Part shown: one piece after another, positions 20,239-33,601 of the stretch | Layout: each line of letters opens with the position of its first letter | Numbering within the stretch: position 1 is the stretch's first letter | DNA from: Mycobacterium innocens | GTDB lineage: Bacteria > Actinomycetota > Actinomycetes > Mycobacteriales > Mycobacteriaceae | Direction of reading: 5' to 3' | Assembly: GCF_900566055.1 (NCBI RefSeq) | Contig: NZ_UPHQ01000256.1 | Location: forward strand, 1 to 64,000 | DNA: 64,000 nucleotides | The notes under the pieces: generated by a model | What the model was told of the DNA's origin: nothing | The model's database searches: none | The model's input: only the letters and a program-made list of their open reading frames with translations | Program-made: the position numbers and the translations under genes

Positions 20239-21158
20239 TGCGGCTGAAACTCGGTCGTCCCGACCTGGCCCGCTATTCCAGCCGGTTCAGTGTGCCCGCG
20301 GCACAACCGGATTCGCCGTTGTCGGTGCTCTGGATGGGCGTCAGCACGCTGCTGCTCGACGACGGCGCGTCCGCGTTGATGACCGACGGCTACTTCTCCC
20401 GGCCCCGGCTGGCGCAGGTGGCCGCGGCCAAAGTGGCGCCGTCGCCGGCGCGGGTGGACGGCTGCCTGGCCCGCGCCAAGGTGTCGCGCCTTGCGGCCGT
20501 CATCCCGGTGCACACCCACATCGACCACGCGATGGACTCCGCGTTGGTGGCCGACCGCACCGGTGCGCAGCTGGTCGGGGGCGAGTCGGCGGCCCATGTC
20601 GGGCGCGGCTACGGGCTGGCCGAGGACCGGCTGGTGGTGGCGGTCCCCGGGCAGCCGATCGAGTTGGGCGCCTACGACGTCACGCTGGTGGAGTCGCACC
20701 ACTGCCCGCCGGACCGGTTTCCCGGGGTGATCGGCGCACCGGTGGTGCCGCCGGTGCGGGCGTCGGCCTACCGCTGCGGTGAAGCATGGTCGACGCTGGT
20801 GCGCCACCGTCCGTCGGGTCGTCGGCTGTTGATCCAGGGCAGCGCCGGTTTCGTCAAGGGCGCACTGGACGGGTACCGGGCCGAGGTCGTCTACCTCGGT
20901 GTCGGCCAGTTGGGCCTGCAACCGCGGTTCTATCTGGTCGACTACTGGACCGAGGTGGTGCGGGCGGTCGGCGCCCGCCGGGTGATCCTGGTCCACTGGG
21001 ACGACTTCTTCCGTCCTCTGTCAAAACCGTTGCGCGCCATACCGTATGCGGCCGACGACTTGGACGTGTCGATGCGCATCCTCGACGAGTTGGCCGCCGC
21101 GGACGGCATCTCGTTACAGCTGCCGACGGTGTGGCGGCGCGAGGACCCGTGGGTTTGA
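20238..21158 (+). CDS. Metallo-beta-lactamase-fold hydrolase (Rv3577-like)
   Basis: A 306-residue protein with the MBL-fold metal motif HTHIDHAMDS (the usual HxHxDH), near residues 93-100. Further possible metal ligands are in VESHHCPPDRF and VILVHWDDFF. The substrate is unknown; the order pxpA-like gene, MBL gene, arsB is conserved around Rv3577 and Rv3578. The start overlaps the pxpA stop. I see no signal peptide, so it is cytoplasmic. Confidence 0.8.
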   Translation: MRLKLGRPDLARYSSRFSVPAAQPDSPLSVLWMGVSTLLLDDGASALMTDGYFSRPRLAQVAAAKVAPSPARVDGCLARAKVSRLAAVIPVHTHIDHAMDSALVADRTGAQLVGGESAAHVGRGYGLAEDRLVVAVPGQPIELGAYDVTLVESHHCPPDRFPGVIGAPVVPPVRASAYRCGEAWSTLVRHRPSGRRLLIQGSAGFVKGALDGYRAEVVYLGVGQLGLQPRFYLVDYWTEVVRAVGARRVILVHWDDFFRPLSKPLRAIPYAADDLDVSMRILDELAAADGISLQLPTVWRREDPWV

Positions 21159-21171
21159 AGAGCCCTACGCC

Positions 21172-21930
21172 TTGACCCTCGTCGTTGCGCTGCTGCTGCT
21201 TGCTGTGGTCCTGGGTTTCGCGGTCGCCCGTCCGCGCGGTTGGCCCGAGCCGCTGGCGGCGGTCCCGGTGGCCGTCATCCTGATCGGGATCGGCGCAATT
21301 TCGCTACAGCAGGCTGCCGCCCAGGTTGCCGGGCTGGCACGGGTGGTCGCATTCCTGGGTGCCGTACTGGTGCTGGCCAAGCTGTGCGACGACGAGGGCC
21401 TGTTCGAGGCCGCCGGTGCGGCGATGGCGCGAACGAGCACCGGGTCGGCCGGGCTGCTGCGGCACGTGTTCGTCATTGCCGCAGTCATCACCGCGGTGCT
21501 CAGCCTGGATGCCACCGTGGTGTTGCTGACACCGGTGGTGCTGGCCGTCGTGCGGCGGCTGAGACCGCCGGTGCGGCCTTACGCCTACGCCACCGCGCAC
21601 CTGGCCAATGCCGCGTCGCTGCTGCTTCCGGTGTCGAACCTGACCAATCTGCTCGCCTACCACGTCGCCGGGATCTCGTTCATCAAGTTCACGCTGGTGA
21701 TGGGGCTGCCGTGGCTGGCCGCGGTGGCGGCGGTCTACGCGATGTTCCGGTGGTTCTTCGCCCGGGACCTGCGCGTTGCGCCGGACCCCGAGCAACTCGG
21801 GCCGCCGCCGCGACCGCCGGTGTTCGTGTTGGTGGTCGTAGCGCTGACCCTGGCCGGGTTCGTGATCGCCGAGGCGGCGGGGGTGGCGCCGGCGTGGGCC
21901 GCATTGGCCGGCGCGTCGCTACATCTCGCC
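21172..21930 (+). pseudogene. Truncated ArsB-type (SLC13/NhaD-like) transporter
   Basis: From a TTG at 21172 the frame encodes membrane helices of an ArsB2-like anion transporter: TLVVALLLLAVVLGFAV, SLDATVVLLTPVVLAVV, SLLLPVSNLTNLLAYHVAG. It follows Rv3577-like closely, as Rv3578 does. After about 250 of the usual 410 residues (AWAALAGA, near 21915) the resemblance ends and the frame reads antisense into a different gene fragment. The transporter is therefore cut in half by a rearrangement, and the remaining six or so helices are unlikely to work. Confidence 0.75.
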
Positions 21931-22370
21931 GGCGCTGGCGCGGCGCAGCTCCCCGAACAGCGGGTGGGCCAACCTCGCCATCAGCCCGGCGTCGGTGCGT
22001 TCGACGCTCACCAGGCCCATTTGCTCGGCGGCGGCCAGGTCACGCCGGGACACCAAGTCGCACAGCACATCAACGGCCAGCGGTTCGCACTGCGACAACG
22101 TGTCGACCACCCTCGAAAGCCGCGGAGTGAGCTCACCCAGCTGGCGCGTCACGGTGTCGGACAGGCTCGCCGAGACCGCGACGTCGCCCTCCCACATCCA
22201 CACCCCGGCCAATTCCCGCATTTGCCCGGCCACCATCTGATCGGTCAGCAGCTGCCGAAGGAACAAGGTGTTTCCGCCAGTCAGCTCTCGGAACCGAGCC
22301 GCGCTACGCGCGTCGACCGGACCGCCCAGCGTGTTTTCGATCATCTCACGAGTTGCCGCAGCCGAAAGGG
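21919..22370 (-). pseudogene. LuxR/cyclase-type AAA ATPase fragment
   Basis: On the minus strand, residues such as FRELTGGNTLFLRQLLTDQM, LSRVVDTLSQCEPLAVDVL, and GLMARLAHPLFGELRRASAG match the middle part of the large mycobacterial regulators that combine an AAA ATPase with a LuxR output domain. Neither the Walker motifs nor the LuxR helix-turn-helix are present. The piece begins near 22370 and ends at the arsB junction near 21920. It points opposite to the fragment next to it, so the two are not halves of one continuous gene. Confidence 0.65.
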
Positions 22371-23535
22371 CACGGTGGACAAGTTCACCGGTGACGGCAT
22401 CATGGCGGTGTTCGGCGCTCCCGTGGCACTGGAGGACCACGCGCTGCGAGCATGTCTGGCGGCGTTGGGCATCCAGGAGGAGATCATCCGGTTGGCGGCG
22501 GAGGTGCACCGCCGCGACGGTGTCGACCTGCTGCTGCGGGTGGGACTGAACTCCGGTCAACTGATTGCCGGCGAAATCGGTGCTGCTGCTTTGGGTTACA
22601 CCGCCATCGGTGAGCAGGTGGGGATGGCTCAGCGGATGGAGTCGGTCGCCCCGCCCGGCGGCGTGATGCTCAGCGATTCCACCGCGCGGTTGGTCGAGGG
22701 CGCCGCGGTGCTTGGAGACCCGCAATTGGCGCGCATCAAGGGTGCCGCCGACGCGGTGCCGGCGCGGCGGCTGCTGAGCGTGGCCGTTCAGCGGACCGGT
22801 GTCTCGCATTCGACGTTGGTGGGCCGCGACTGGGAATTGGCCACGCTGGCCGCGATGTTCGATCGATCCATGGCCGGCCGCGGGTCTGTGGTCACGGTGG
22901 TCGGTCCTCCCGGCATCGGCAAGACCCGGCTGATCGCGGAAGCCGTACAGCTTGCGAAACAGCTTGGTGTCGAGGTGTTTCGGCCTTCTGTGAGTCGCAT
23001 GCCACCGACGTGCCGTTCCATTGTGGTGGCGCGCCGGTTGCGTTCCGTCGGACAGGCCAACGGTCTGGACGATCAAACCGCGCGGACACAGGTGCGGACA
23101 CGCTTTCCGGACGCCGATCCGCAGGACCTGCTGCTGCTTGACGACTTGCTGGGCGTCGCCGATTCAGAGGCGGAGTTGCCCAGGATCGACCCCGATGCGC
23201 GACGACGGCGGTTGACCGCGCTGATCAACACCGCCCAGCTGGCCCGCAGCCAACCGGCGGTGTTCGTCGTGGAGGATGCGCACTGGATCGACGAGGTCAG
23301 CGAATCCATGCTCGCCGACTTCCTTGCCGTGACCCCACCAGACTCCCTCGCTGGTGCTGATCACCCAACCGACCCGAATGTCACGGAGCCCTGGCCCATC
23401 TCGCCGGCGCGCAGACCATTGCGCTGGCACCGCTGAGCGATGCGGAAACCGCGACGCTGATCGCCGAGCTGTTAGGCCTCGATCCGTCGGTTTCCCAGAT
23501 CGGCGAGATGATTGCCGGGCCTGCGGCCGGAGCCC
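22371..23535 (+). pseudogene. Adenylate cyclase/AAA ATPase fragment
   Basis: The plus strand carries the second half of a class III cyclase domain (VDKFTGDGIMAVFGAP at the start, LRVGLNSGQLIAGEIG, and YTAIGEQVGMAQRMES), then an AAA ATPase with Walker A GPPGIGKTR near 22910 and Walker B VFVVEDAHWID near 23265. The N-terminus of the cyclase is missing. Near 23370 the frame shifts: the family sequence AHLAGAQTIALAPLSDAETA resumes in another frame up to about 23530 and then stops. The LuxR part is absent. Mycobacteria have many paralogues of this type, so this may be debris of duplication. Confidence 0.72.
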
Positions 23536-23553
23536 CTCACGCCGGCGCCTATT

Positions 23554-23615
23554 GGCGAGCAGACGCAAAATCGCAGTATTCCATGGGGATTTGGGCGATT
23601 CTATGTCTGCTCGCC
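23554..23615. repeat. Imperfect 21-bp inverted repeat (hairpin)
   Basis: The arms at 23554-23574 and 23595-23615 pair at 18 of 21 positions around a 20-base loop; both begin with GGCGAGCAGAC when read inward. It lies between the cyclase remnant and the stop of rlmB, 16 bases from the latter. It may serve as a terminator for rlmB, or it may be a dispersed intergenic palindrome. A genome-wide copy count would decide this. Confidence 0.7.
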
Positions 23616-23630
23616 GTGTTGCAGTAAGTG

Positions 23631-24563
23631 TTAAGGCCGGCGCTGGCGGGCGATTTCGGCGAGCACCACGCCGGCGGCCACCGAGGCATTCAGCGACTCC
23701 GCATGCCCGGCCATCGGGATGGACACCACCTCGTCACAGTTCTGCCGCACCAGCCGCGACAGCCCTTTGCCCTCGGAGCCGACGACCACCACCAACGGGT
23801 CACTACCATCCAGGTCGTCGACTGCGGTCTCACCGGCGGAATCCAGCCCGATCACCCGTAGCCCGCGGTCGGCCCAATCCTTCAGTGTCCTGGTGAGATT
23901 GGTCGCCCTAGCCACCGGAATACGGGCGGCCGCGCCCGCGCTGGTACGCCATGCGACCGCGGTCACCGACGCCGATCTGCGTTGCGGAATCAGCACACCG
24001 TGGCCACCGAAGGCAGCCACCGAGCGCACGATCGCGCCGAGGTTGCGTGGGTCGGAGATGTTGTCCAGCGCCACCAATAGCGCCGGCGGGGTGTCCATGG
24101 CTGCCGCGAGAAGATCGTCAGGGTGGGCGTAGTCATACGGCGGCACCTGCAACGCGATGCCCTGATGCAGGTGGTTGGCCGTCATCCGGTCCAGATCGGC
24201 ACGCGGTACCTCGAGGATCGAGATCCCCAAATCGGCTGCCCGGGCAACGGATTCGGTCACCCGCTCGTCAGCTTCGGCGCCGAGCGCGACGTAGAGGGCG
24301 GTAGCCGGAACACCGGCCCGCAGGCATTCCAGCACGGGGTTACGGCCCAGCACCGTCTCGGTTTCGTCAATGCGGCGCCGTGCCGGGCGGCGCGACTGCG
24401 CCTTGGCCCGCTTGGCGGCGGGATGGTTGGGACGCAGGTGCGCCGGCGGGGTGGGACCGCGGCCCTCCAGCCCCCGGCGGCGCTGCCCGCCCGACCCGAC
24501 AGGGGCGCCTTTCTTGGTGCCGGATTTGCGTACCGCCCCCCGGCGTTGCGAGTTGCCGGCCAT
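23631..24563 (-). CDS. rlmB: 23S rRNA 2'-O-ribose methyltransferase (TrmH/RlmB family)
   Basis: A SPOUT-fold methyltransferase of 310 residues that modifies a guanosine ribose in 23S rRNA. It has a basic, disordered N-terminal tail of about 65 residues ([13 protein letters not shown]), a substrate-binding domain ([14 protein letters not shown]), and the catalytic knot with motifs [35 protein letters not shown], and [17 protein letters not shown]. It follows cysS with no spacer (cysS stop at 24564), as Rv3579c follows Rv3580c. The long tail is common in mycobacteria. Confidence 0.93.
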   Translation of the reverse strand: MAGNSQRRGAVRKSGTKKGAPVGSGGQRRRGLEGRGPTPPAHLRPNHPAAKRAKAQSRRPARRRIDETETVLGRNPVLECLRAGVPATALYVALGAEADERVTESVARAADLGISILEVPRADLDRMTANHLHQGIALQVPPYDYAHPDDLLAAAMDTPPALLVALDNISDPRNLGAIVRSVAAFGGHGVLIPQRRSASVTAVAWRTSAGAAARIPVARATNLTRTLKDWADRGLRVIGLDSAGETAVDDLDGSDPLVVVVGSEGKGLSRLVRQNCDEVVSIPMAGHAESLNASVAAGVVLAEIARQRRP

Positions 24564-25970
24564 TTACTTGCCGTCACCGCCCAGCGTCCACTGTGGCCCG
24601 TCGGCGGTGTCGGTGACCTCGATGCCGGCGTTCTTGAGGCGATCCCGAATCTGGTCGGCAAGTGCCCAGTTACGCTGCTCGCGCGCCTTCTCGCGGTTTT
24701 CCAGCTCGGCGTGTACCAGCACGTCGACAGCCGCCAGGGCAGCCGTTGTCTCGTCACGCGATTCCCAGCGTTCGTCGAGCGGGTCGCAGCCCAGGATGCC
24801 CATCATCGTGCGGATCGAACCGGCGCTTCGCAATGCGCCTTCATGGTCACCGGCGTCGAGTGCCCGGTTTCCTTCCGCGCGGGCGTGGTGAATTTCGGCC
24901 AGCGCGATCGGAACCGACAGATCGTCGTCGAGCGCCTCGGCGAATCGCGGCGTCCATTCGCCGGGTAGGACGGCACCCACCCGGCTGCGCACCCGGTGCA
25001 GGAAATCCTCCACTCCGACATAGGCTTTGACGGCGTCCTGGAGGGCGGTGTCGGAAAACTCGAGCATTGACCGGTAGTGCGCGCTGCCCAGGTAGTAGCG
25101 CAGCTCGGGCGGCCGGACCCGCTGCAACATCGCCGGTATGGCCAGCACATTGCCCAACGACTTGCTCATCTTTTCCCCGCCCATCGTCACCCAGCCGTTG
25201 TGCAGCCAGTAGCGGGCGAACCCATCGCCGGCGGACCGGCTCTGCGCGATCTCGTTCTCGTGATGCGGGAAGATCAAATCCATTCCGCCGCAATGGATGT
25301 CAAACTCAGACCCCAAGTAGGTACGGGCCATTGCCGAGCATTCCAGGTGCCAGCCGGGACGGCCCCGGCCCCAGGGCGTCGGCCAGGACGGCTCTCCGGG
25401 TTTTTCGCCCTTCCACAGGGTGAAGTCGCGCTGGTCGCGCTTGCCCGCGGCCGCCCCTTCGCCCTGGTGGACGTCGTCGATCTTGTGCCCGGACAGCTGG
25501 CCGTAATCCGGGTAGCTGAGCACGTCGAAGTAGACGTCCCCGTTGCCCGTATAGGCATGGCCCGTTGCAATCAGACGTTCCATCAATTCGATCATCTGGG
25601 TGATGTGCCCGGTGGCTCGCGGTTCCGCGGACGGCGGCATGACATCCAGGGCGTCGTAGGCGGCGGTGAACGCCCGTTCGTAGGTGGCCGCCCACTCCCA
25701 CCACGGTCGGCCCGCGGCGGCGGCCTTGTTCAAGATCTTGTCGTCGATGTCGGTCACGTTGCGGATGAACGCGACGTCGAAACCGCGTGCGATCAGCCAG
25801 CGGCGCAGGATGTCGAATGCCACCCCGCTGCGGACATGCCCGATGTGCGGCAGGCCTTGCACGGTGGCGCCGCACAGGTAGATCGAAACGTGTCCGTCGC
25901 GCAGCGGTACAAAATCGCGCACGGCGCCGGCCGCCGTGTCATGGAGCCGCAAGCGGGCGCGATCGGTCAC
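24564..25970 (-). CDS. cysS: Cysteinyl-tRNA synthetase
   Basis: CysS charges tRNA-Cys. The 468-residue enzyme shows the class I signatures [11 protein letters not shown] (HIGH) near residue 38 and [12 protein letters not shown] (KMSKS) near 265. Zinc-binding residues are Cys in YLCGATVQG, Cys in WHLECSAM and His in the HHENEIAQS stretch. It is close to Rv3580c. It is followed directly by rlmB and preceded by ispF with a 43-base spacer, all on the minus strand. Confidence 0.96.
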   Translation of the reverse strand: MTDRARLRLHDTAAGAVRDFVPLRDGHVSIYLCGATVQGLPHIGHVRSGVAFDILRRWLIARGFDVAFIRNVTDIDDKILNKAAAAGRPWWEWAATYERAFTAAYDALDVMPPSAEPRATGHITQMIELMERLIATGHAYTGNGDVYFDVLSYPDYGQLSGHKIDDVHQGEGAAAGKRDQRDFTLWKGEKPGEPSWPTPWGRGRPGWHLECSAMARTYLGSEFDIHCGGMDLIFPHHENEIAQSRSAGDGFARYWLHNGWVTMGGEKMSKSLGNVLAIPAMLQRVRPPELRYYLGSAHYRSMLEFSDTALQDAVKAYVGVEDFLHRVRSRVGAVLPGEWTPRFAEALDDDLSVPIALAEIHHARAEGNRALDAGDHEGALRSAGSIRTMMGILGCDPLDERWESRDETTAALAAVDVLVHAELENREKAREQRNWALADQIRDRLKNAGIEVTDTADGPQWTLGGDGK

Positions 25971-26013
25971 GACGTGCCAGCTTACTGCCTACAACCGCAT
26001 CGGCCGCCCGACC

Positions 26014-26511
26014 CTACTGGGCTCGGAACGGGTCGCGCAGCGAAATCACCAATGCCGTAGCGATGGCGGCCCGACCCTCGCCCCGTCCGGTCAGGCCGAG
26101 CCCGTCGGTGGTGGTTGCTGATACCGATACCGGCGCATTGAGTAGCCGCGACAGCACGGCCTGCGCCTCGACACGGCGCCAACCGATCTTGGGCCGATTG
26201 GCGACCACCTGCACGGCGGCATTCCCCACCCGATAGCCGTGCTGCGTGATCAGCTCGACAACATGACGCAGCATGGCGGCTCCGCTGACACCTGCCCAAC
26301 GTGGATCGTCGACTCCGAACACGTCGCCGATGTCGCCCAGCCCGGCAGCCGACAGCACGGCGTCACACAACGCATGCGCCGCAACGTCACCGTCGGAGTG
26401 GCCAGCGCAGCCGTCGGCGCTCGGGAACAGCAGGCCCACCAGCCAACATGGGCGGCCGGGCTCGATCGGGTGCACGTCGACACCCAAACCCACCCGCGGC
26501 AGTCCGTTCAC
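26014..26511 (-). CDS. ispF: 2-C-methyl-D-erythritol 2,4-cyclodiphosphate synthase
   Basis: IspF closes the cyclodiphosphate ring in the MEP isoprenoid pathway. The 165-residue trimeric enzyme has the zinc ligands DVHPI (Asp and His near residues 12-14) and a His in [12 protein letters not shown], and the C-terminal [21 protein letters not shown]. Its start overlaps the ispD stop by four bases, so two steps of the same pathway are coupled. It matches Rv3581c. Confidence 0.95.
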   Translation of the reverse strand: MNGLPRVGLGVDVHPIEPGRPCWLVGLLFPSADGCAGHSDGDVAAHALCDAVLSAAGLGDIGDVFGVDDPRWAGVSGAAMLRHVVELITQHGYRVGNAAVQVVANRPKIGWRRVEAQAVLSRLLNAPVSVSATTTDGLGLTGRGEGRAAIATALVISLRDPFRAQ

Positions 26512-27188
26512 CCGCGCACTACCGCCTGGGCCAACAACAGATCGAATCGGTTGGTGATCTTGAACGCCAGCGGGTCACCCTCGACCACCTGAACCTGGCC
26601 GCCGATGTGCTCGACCAGTGATGCGTCGTCGGTGAAGTCGGCGGTGTCCGCGTGCTGGTAGGCGCGGCGCAGGAGATCGCCGGCGAACCCCTGCGGGGTC
26701 TGCACCGCCCTGAGGCCCGCCCGTTCCGGGGTGCCCAAGACCACCCCATTTGCGTCGACGGCCTTGATGGTGTCGGTGAGTGGTAGCGCGGGCACCACGG
26801 CGAGGTGGCCGGCCCGCAATGCGTTGACCACTCGCGCGACCAACGAAGGTGGCGTCAACGCCCGCGCTGCGTCATGCACCAGCACAAACGACGGCTCGGA
26901 GGTCTCCAGCGCGGAGAGCGCCAGGCGCACGGTCTCGGTACGGTTGGCGCCGCCGGCAACGATCATGGCCTTATGCCCGAGGATCAGCTTTGCTTCGTCG
27001 GTTCGATCCGGCGGGACCGCTACGACGACATTGTCGACGACCTTCGATTCCAGCAGGCCGTCGACGGCGCGCTCGACCAGGGTCTGCCCGTCGAGTTGAT
27101 AAAACGCCTTGGGCACTCCGACTGCCAGCCGCTCACCCGACCCTGCGGCCGGAACAATTGCGACTACGGCGCCGCTGGCTGCAGTCAC
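26508..27188 (-). CDS. ispD: 2-C-methyl-D-erythritol 4-phosphate cytidylyltransferase
   Basis: IspD joins CTP and MEP in the isoprenoid pathway. The 226-residue protein shows the nucleotide-binding loop [17 protein letters not shown] at residues 13-29, [13 protein letters not shown] near 102, and the C-terminal [16 protein letters not shown]. It lies 17 bases downstream of carD and overlaps ispF. It corresponds to Rv3582c. Confidence 0.95.
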   Translation of the reverse strand: MTAASGAVVAIVPAAGSGERLAVGVPKAFYQLDGQTLVERAVDGLLESKVVDNVVVAVPPDRTDEAKLILGHKAMIVAGGANRTETVRLALSALETSEPSFVLVHDAARALTPPSLVARVVNALRAGHLAVVPALPLTDTIKAVDANGVVLGTPERAGLRAVQTPQGFAGDLLRRAYQHADTADFTDDASLVEHIGGQVQVVEGDPLAFKITNRFDLLLAQAVVRG

Positions 27189-27205
27189 CCGGCGTCTCGG
27201 GGTGT

Positions 27206-27999
<794 letters not shown>

Positions 28000-28695
28000 T
28001 GACCGTCTGCGCCCCGGACTCCGTTGGCACCGGACCGGCCGACAGCTGCGTCAGCACCAGGTCGCGCTGACCCACCCCGGCTCGCCGCCAGCCGTTGGCA
28101 CCGGACCGGCCGTCAGCTCCGTCGGCACCCTTGCCGAACACCGGATCGACATTTTTCCCACCGTTGCCGCCGGCGCCGCCGCCGCCGCCACCGCCGGAGC
28201 CGCCGTCGCCGCCCCCGCCTCCTGGCCGCCTTGGCCGCCCGCCGCGCCCACACCGCCGGATCCACCAGCACCAGCCGCACCACGGCCCCCGTTGCCCCAC
28301 AACTACCCGCATCCCCGCCGGCCTGCCCCGGCACGCTCGCGTCGACGCCATTACCGATCAACGAACGCCCAACGAGCAATTGCGTCGGCGCATTAACGAT
28401 GCGCAACATGGCCTGCTCAGCATTGGCGAATTCGGTGGCGACATATGCGGCTGCGCCGCCATTCAGCGCACGCACAACCTGCGCCGACGCGATCTGCGCC
28501 GAAAACTCCTGGTACTGCCGCCCATAGGTGCTGAACAACGCGGCAATGGCCGCCGACACCTCATCGCCGGCCCGCGGCCGCAAACTGCGTCGTCATCCCC
28601 GCCGCCGCATTGGCCGTGCTCACTGCCGAGCCGACCGCCGCCAAATCCGACGCCGCGCCGGACACCAATTCCGGCGCCACCAGAAGAAAGGACAT
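28000..28695 (-). pseudogene. Broken PE_PGRS family gene
   Basis: The start is a typical PE domain, MSFLLVAPELVSGAASDLAAV, from the ATG at 28695. The frame stops after TTQFAAAGRR, and the domain resumes in another frame as GDEVSAAIAALFSTYGRQYQEF to RSLIGNGVDASVPGQAGGD. A second shift leads into Gly-Ala-rich repeats that continue in two further frames (GNGGRGAAGAGGSGGVG, then GGGGAGGNGGKN) until about 28030. At least three frame breaks exist, and the PGRS part is short. PE_PGRS proteins are exported surface proteins of slow growers. M. tuberculosis has no PE_PGRS gene between carD and lpqE. Confidence 0.85.
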
Positions 28696-28922
28696 GACAA
28701 GCCTCCGCCAGCCGATAGCCACCGCTCACCTGCTGGTATAGGTAATGGCGATGCCACCGCCAGGAAATCTTCGTGAAGTCTCCACGCAGATCGCGAAATC
28801 GCACCCGCCATCCACACCGGCGCTACCGTCGGCGGCAGCAACCTACTACTGTGCATAGTCGAATCGCAGTCAGCAGGCCGTCATGCGACCTGGCAAGCTC
28901 CGAACCCAGCAGGAGGCATTGA

Positions 28923-29480
28923 GTGCACCGCTTCAAGATCCGCCTCACCCTGGTGTGCCTGGTCGCACTGATTGCCGCATTGGTGAGCGCTTGCGGAACC
29001 GGCCAGATCTCGCAGACGGCGAACCAGGAGCCCGCCGTCAATGGCAACCGGCTGACCATCAACAACGTGGTGCTGCGCGATGTGCGGATCCAAGCCCTGC
29101 AGCGCAGTGGTGATTTTCTGGAACCCGGCAGGACGGTGGACCTGGTGCTGGTGGCCGTCAACCAATCCCCGGATGTGGCGGATCGTTTGGTCAGCATCGG
29201 CAGCGATGTCGGCACGGTGACGATGACCGGTGACGCGCGACTGCCCGCGGGCGGGATGCTGTTTGTCGGTACTCCGGACGGCCAGCTCGTCGCGCCGGGC
29301 CCGCTGGGGTCGAATCAGGCGGCCAGGGCGAGCGTCGTGTTGACCAAACCCATCACGAACGGCTTGACGTACAGCTTCACCTTCAACTTCGAGAAGGCCG
29401 GGCAGGGCACCGTGATGGTGCCGATCGCGGCGCCGCTGGCTCAGCCGCACGAGCAGACGACCGCTCCGGTCCGGCACTAA
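28923..29480 (+). CDS. lpqE: Lipoprotein LpqE
   Basis: A 185-residue lipoprotein. The signal peptide [18 protein letters not shown] ends in a lipobox with the lipid cysteine at residue 24. The remaining part looks like an immunoglobulin-like beta sandwich similar to copper-chaperone-like DUF461 proteins: [33 protein letters not shown], and a C-terminal [20 protein letters not shown] see no clear copper ligand set, so the role is unknown. The start is GTG, with AGGAGG ten bases upstream. It precedes radA by 56 bases, as Rv3584 precedes Rv3585. Confidence 0.9.
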   Translation: MHRFKIRLTLVCLVALIAALVSACGTGQISQTANQEPAVNGNRLTINNVVLRDVRIQALQRSGDFLEPGRTVDLVLVAVNQSPDVADRLVSIGSDVGTVTMTGDARLPAGGMLFVGTPDGQLVAPGPLGSNQAARASVVLTKPITNGLTYSFTFNFEKAGQGTVMVPIAAPLAQPHEQTTAPVRH

Positions 29481-29536
29481 CCCCCAGCGCAGCCTGCTGC
29501 GCCGGGGCTGTCGTACCCGGCCGATACGGTCACGGC

Positions 29537-32046
<2,510 letters not shown>

Positions 32047-32063
32047 CCCGACCAGTAAGGTGA

Positions 32064-32882
32064 TTAACCGCCTTGAGCGGGCGGCGCCTCCGGCGGTGGT
32101 GCCACGGCCGGGCCAGGGGCCGGCGGCGGCCCCGGCGGCTGCGGTGGCTGGTTCAACACGAATGGAACCGGAAGCGACCGAAGGTTGCCCAGCTGGACGA
32201 CGAGGTTGTAGGTGCCGGGACCGATCGCCGGCCGGGGCAATGGGCAATGCGGCGCCGACCCCATCCCGGTCCAGGTCACCGCAGTTGTCACCTGCTCCCC
32301 GGGGGTGAACATCTTGACCAGGGTCTCGTTGGAGGGTGCGCAGTCCAGGTTGGACCACAACCGCTTGTTATCCAGCGAGTAGACGTATGCCGCCAGCACC
32401 GCGGCCCCGACGTCGCGTTTACAGGCCACCAGCCCGATGTTGGTGACGACCATGGTGAATTTCGGCTGGTCGCCGATGTAGTACTGGGGGGCGTTGGTCA
32501 GTCCCTTGACTGCGAGCGTGGAATCCGGGCAGTCGTCCCCCTCTTTCAGCACCGGCGGCGGTTGCACCGCGGCGGTGGGAGTCGGCATCTCCGGATTTTG
32601 CCCCTGCGGAGCTGCCGGAGCGTTGGCGGCGCTTTGCCCGGCCGATTCCGGCGCCTGCGGCGCGTTTGAGCCTGGATGGCTTTGCGCGGAGCCTGGTTTC
32701 TCGGCACTGACGGGTTTGGCGCCGGCGGTATTACCGACGAAGGCGACGACGGCAGCTACCGCGATTCCGATCACCACGACCGCGATACCCAGGGCCAGTC
32801 CCCTGCGCCGCCAGTAGATCTCGGTAGGTAGCGGGCCACGCGGTTCCAGATCCAGCACATTCACACCGTAGGCCCAGGTCAC
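32064..32882 (-). CDS. Membrane-anchored protein of unknown function (Rv3587c-like)
   Basis: A 272-residue protein with a short cytoplasmic start, one membrane helix (LALGIAVVVIGIAVAAVVAFVG near residues 30-51), a Pro/Ala/Gln-rich linker to about residue 115, and an extracytoplasmic domain with four cysteines (DDCPDST, VACKRD, LDCAPSN, PHCPLPR). The end is Pro/Ala-rich. Rv3587c is a conserved mycobacterial membrane protein; I know no firm function. It converges on disA with a 17-base gap between the stops. Confidence 0.85.
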   Translation of the reverse strand: MTWAYGVNVLDLEPRGPLPTEIYWRRRGLALGIAVVVIGIAVAAVVAFVGNTAGAKPVSAEKPGSAQSHPGSNAPQAPESAGQSAANAPAAPQGQNPEMPTPTAAVQPPPVLKEGDDCPDSTLAVKGLTNAPQYYIGDQPKFTMVVTNIGLVACKRDVGAAVLAAYVYSLDNKRLWSNLDCAPSNETLVKMFTPGEQVTTAVTWTGMGSAPHCPLPRPAIGPGTYNLVVQLGNLRSLPVPFVLNQPPQPPGPPPAPGPAVAPPPEAPPAQGG

Positions 32883-32977
32883 GCCGACTTGTTTGACCTG
32901 CCTCGGCGTGTCGCTAGGTTAGCTGGGCCCTATCGAGCGCGGGCCGTGTTAGAGGCCGTGCTGGCGGCGGTCGAATG

Positions 32978-33601
32978 TCAGCCTTCCTCGCCGATGTCAC
33001 CGACGCGATCGCGCAAAACCGCCCGGCCGTCGGAAAGCTGGTAGGTCACGCCCACGATCGCCAGCGCGCCCGCGGCCACCCGCTTCGATATGGCCGTCGA
33101 ACGCGCCATCAGCTGCGCCACCGTCTCGTGTATGTGTCGCTGCTCGAACTCGTCGACCCGCTTCAGGCCGTCGCGCCGGCCCAACAGAATGGACGGAGCC
33201 ACCCGCTCCACCACATCGCGCACATAGCCCTCCGGCAAAGCGCCGCTGTCCAGCGCCGTTAGGGCAGCATTCACCGCGCCACAGCTGTCGTGGCCGAGGA
33301 CGACCACAAGCGGGACGTTCAGCACGGTCACCGCATACTCGATGGAGCCCAGCACCGCCGAGTCGATGACGTGCCCGGCCGTGCGGACCACGAACATGTC
33401 GCCGAGGCCCTGGTCGAAAATGATCTCCGCGGCCACCCGGCTGTCCGCGCAGCCGAAAATTACTGCGGTCGGCTGCTGCCCAGCGGCGAGGCTGGCGCGA
33501 TGCTCGACGCTTTGGCTGGGATGCTCGGGCTTGCCGGCGACGAATCGCTCGTTACCCTCTTTGAGTGTTTTCCACGCGGTTACCGGGTTGGTGTTGGGCA
33601 T
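32978..33601 (-). CDS. canB: Beta-carbonic anhydrase
   Basis: CanB interconverts CO2 and bicarbonate. The 207 residues match Rv3588c. The zinc ligands are Cys in GCADSR, His and Cys in LGHDSCGA, and the Asp-Arg dyad (CADSR) that opens the active site is intact. This gives a good reference for the degenerate homologue encoded at 39294. I chose the ATG at 33601. It overlaps the ATG of the divergent mutY by two bases, so there is no spacer between the two start codons. Confidence 0.95.
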   Translation of the reverse strand: MPNTNPVTAWKTLKEGNERFVAGKPEHPSQSVEHRASLAAGQQPTAVIFGCADSRVAAEIIFDQGLGDMFVVRTAGHVIDSAVLGSIEYAVTVLNVPLVVVLGHDSCGAVNAALTALDSGALPEGYVRDVVERVAPSILLGRRDGLKRVDEFEQRHIHETVAQLMARSTAISKRVAAGALAIVGVTYQLSDGRAVLRDRVGDIGEEG

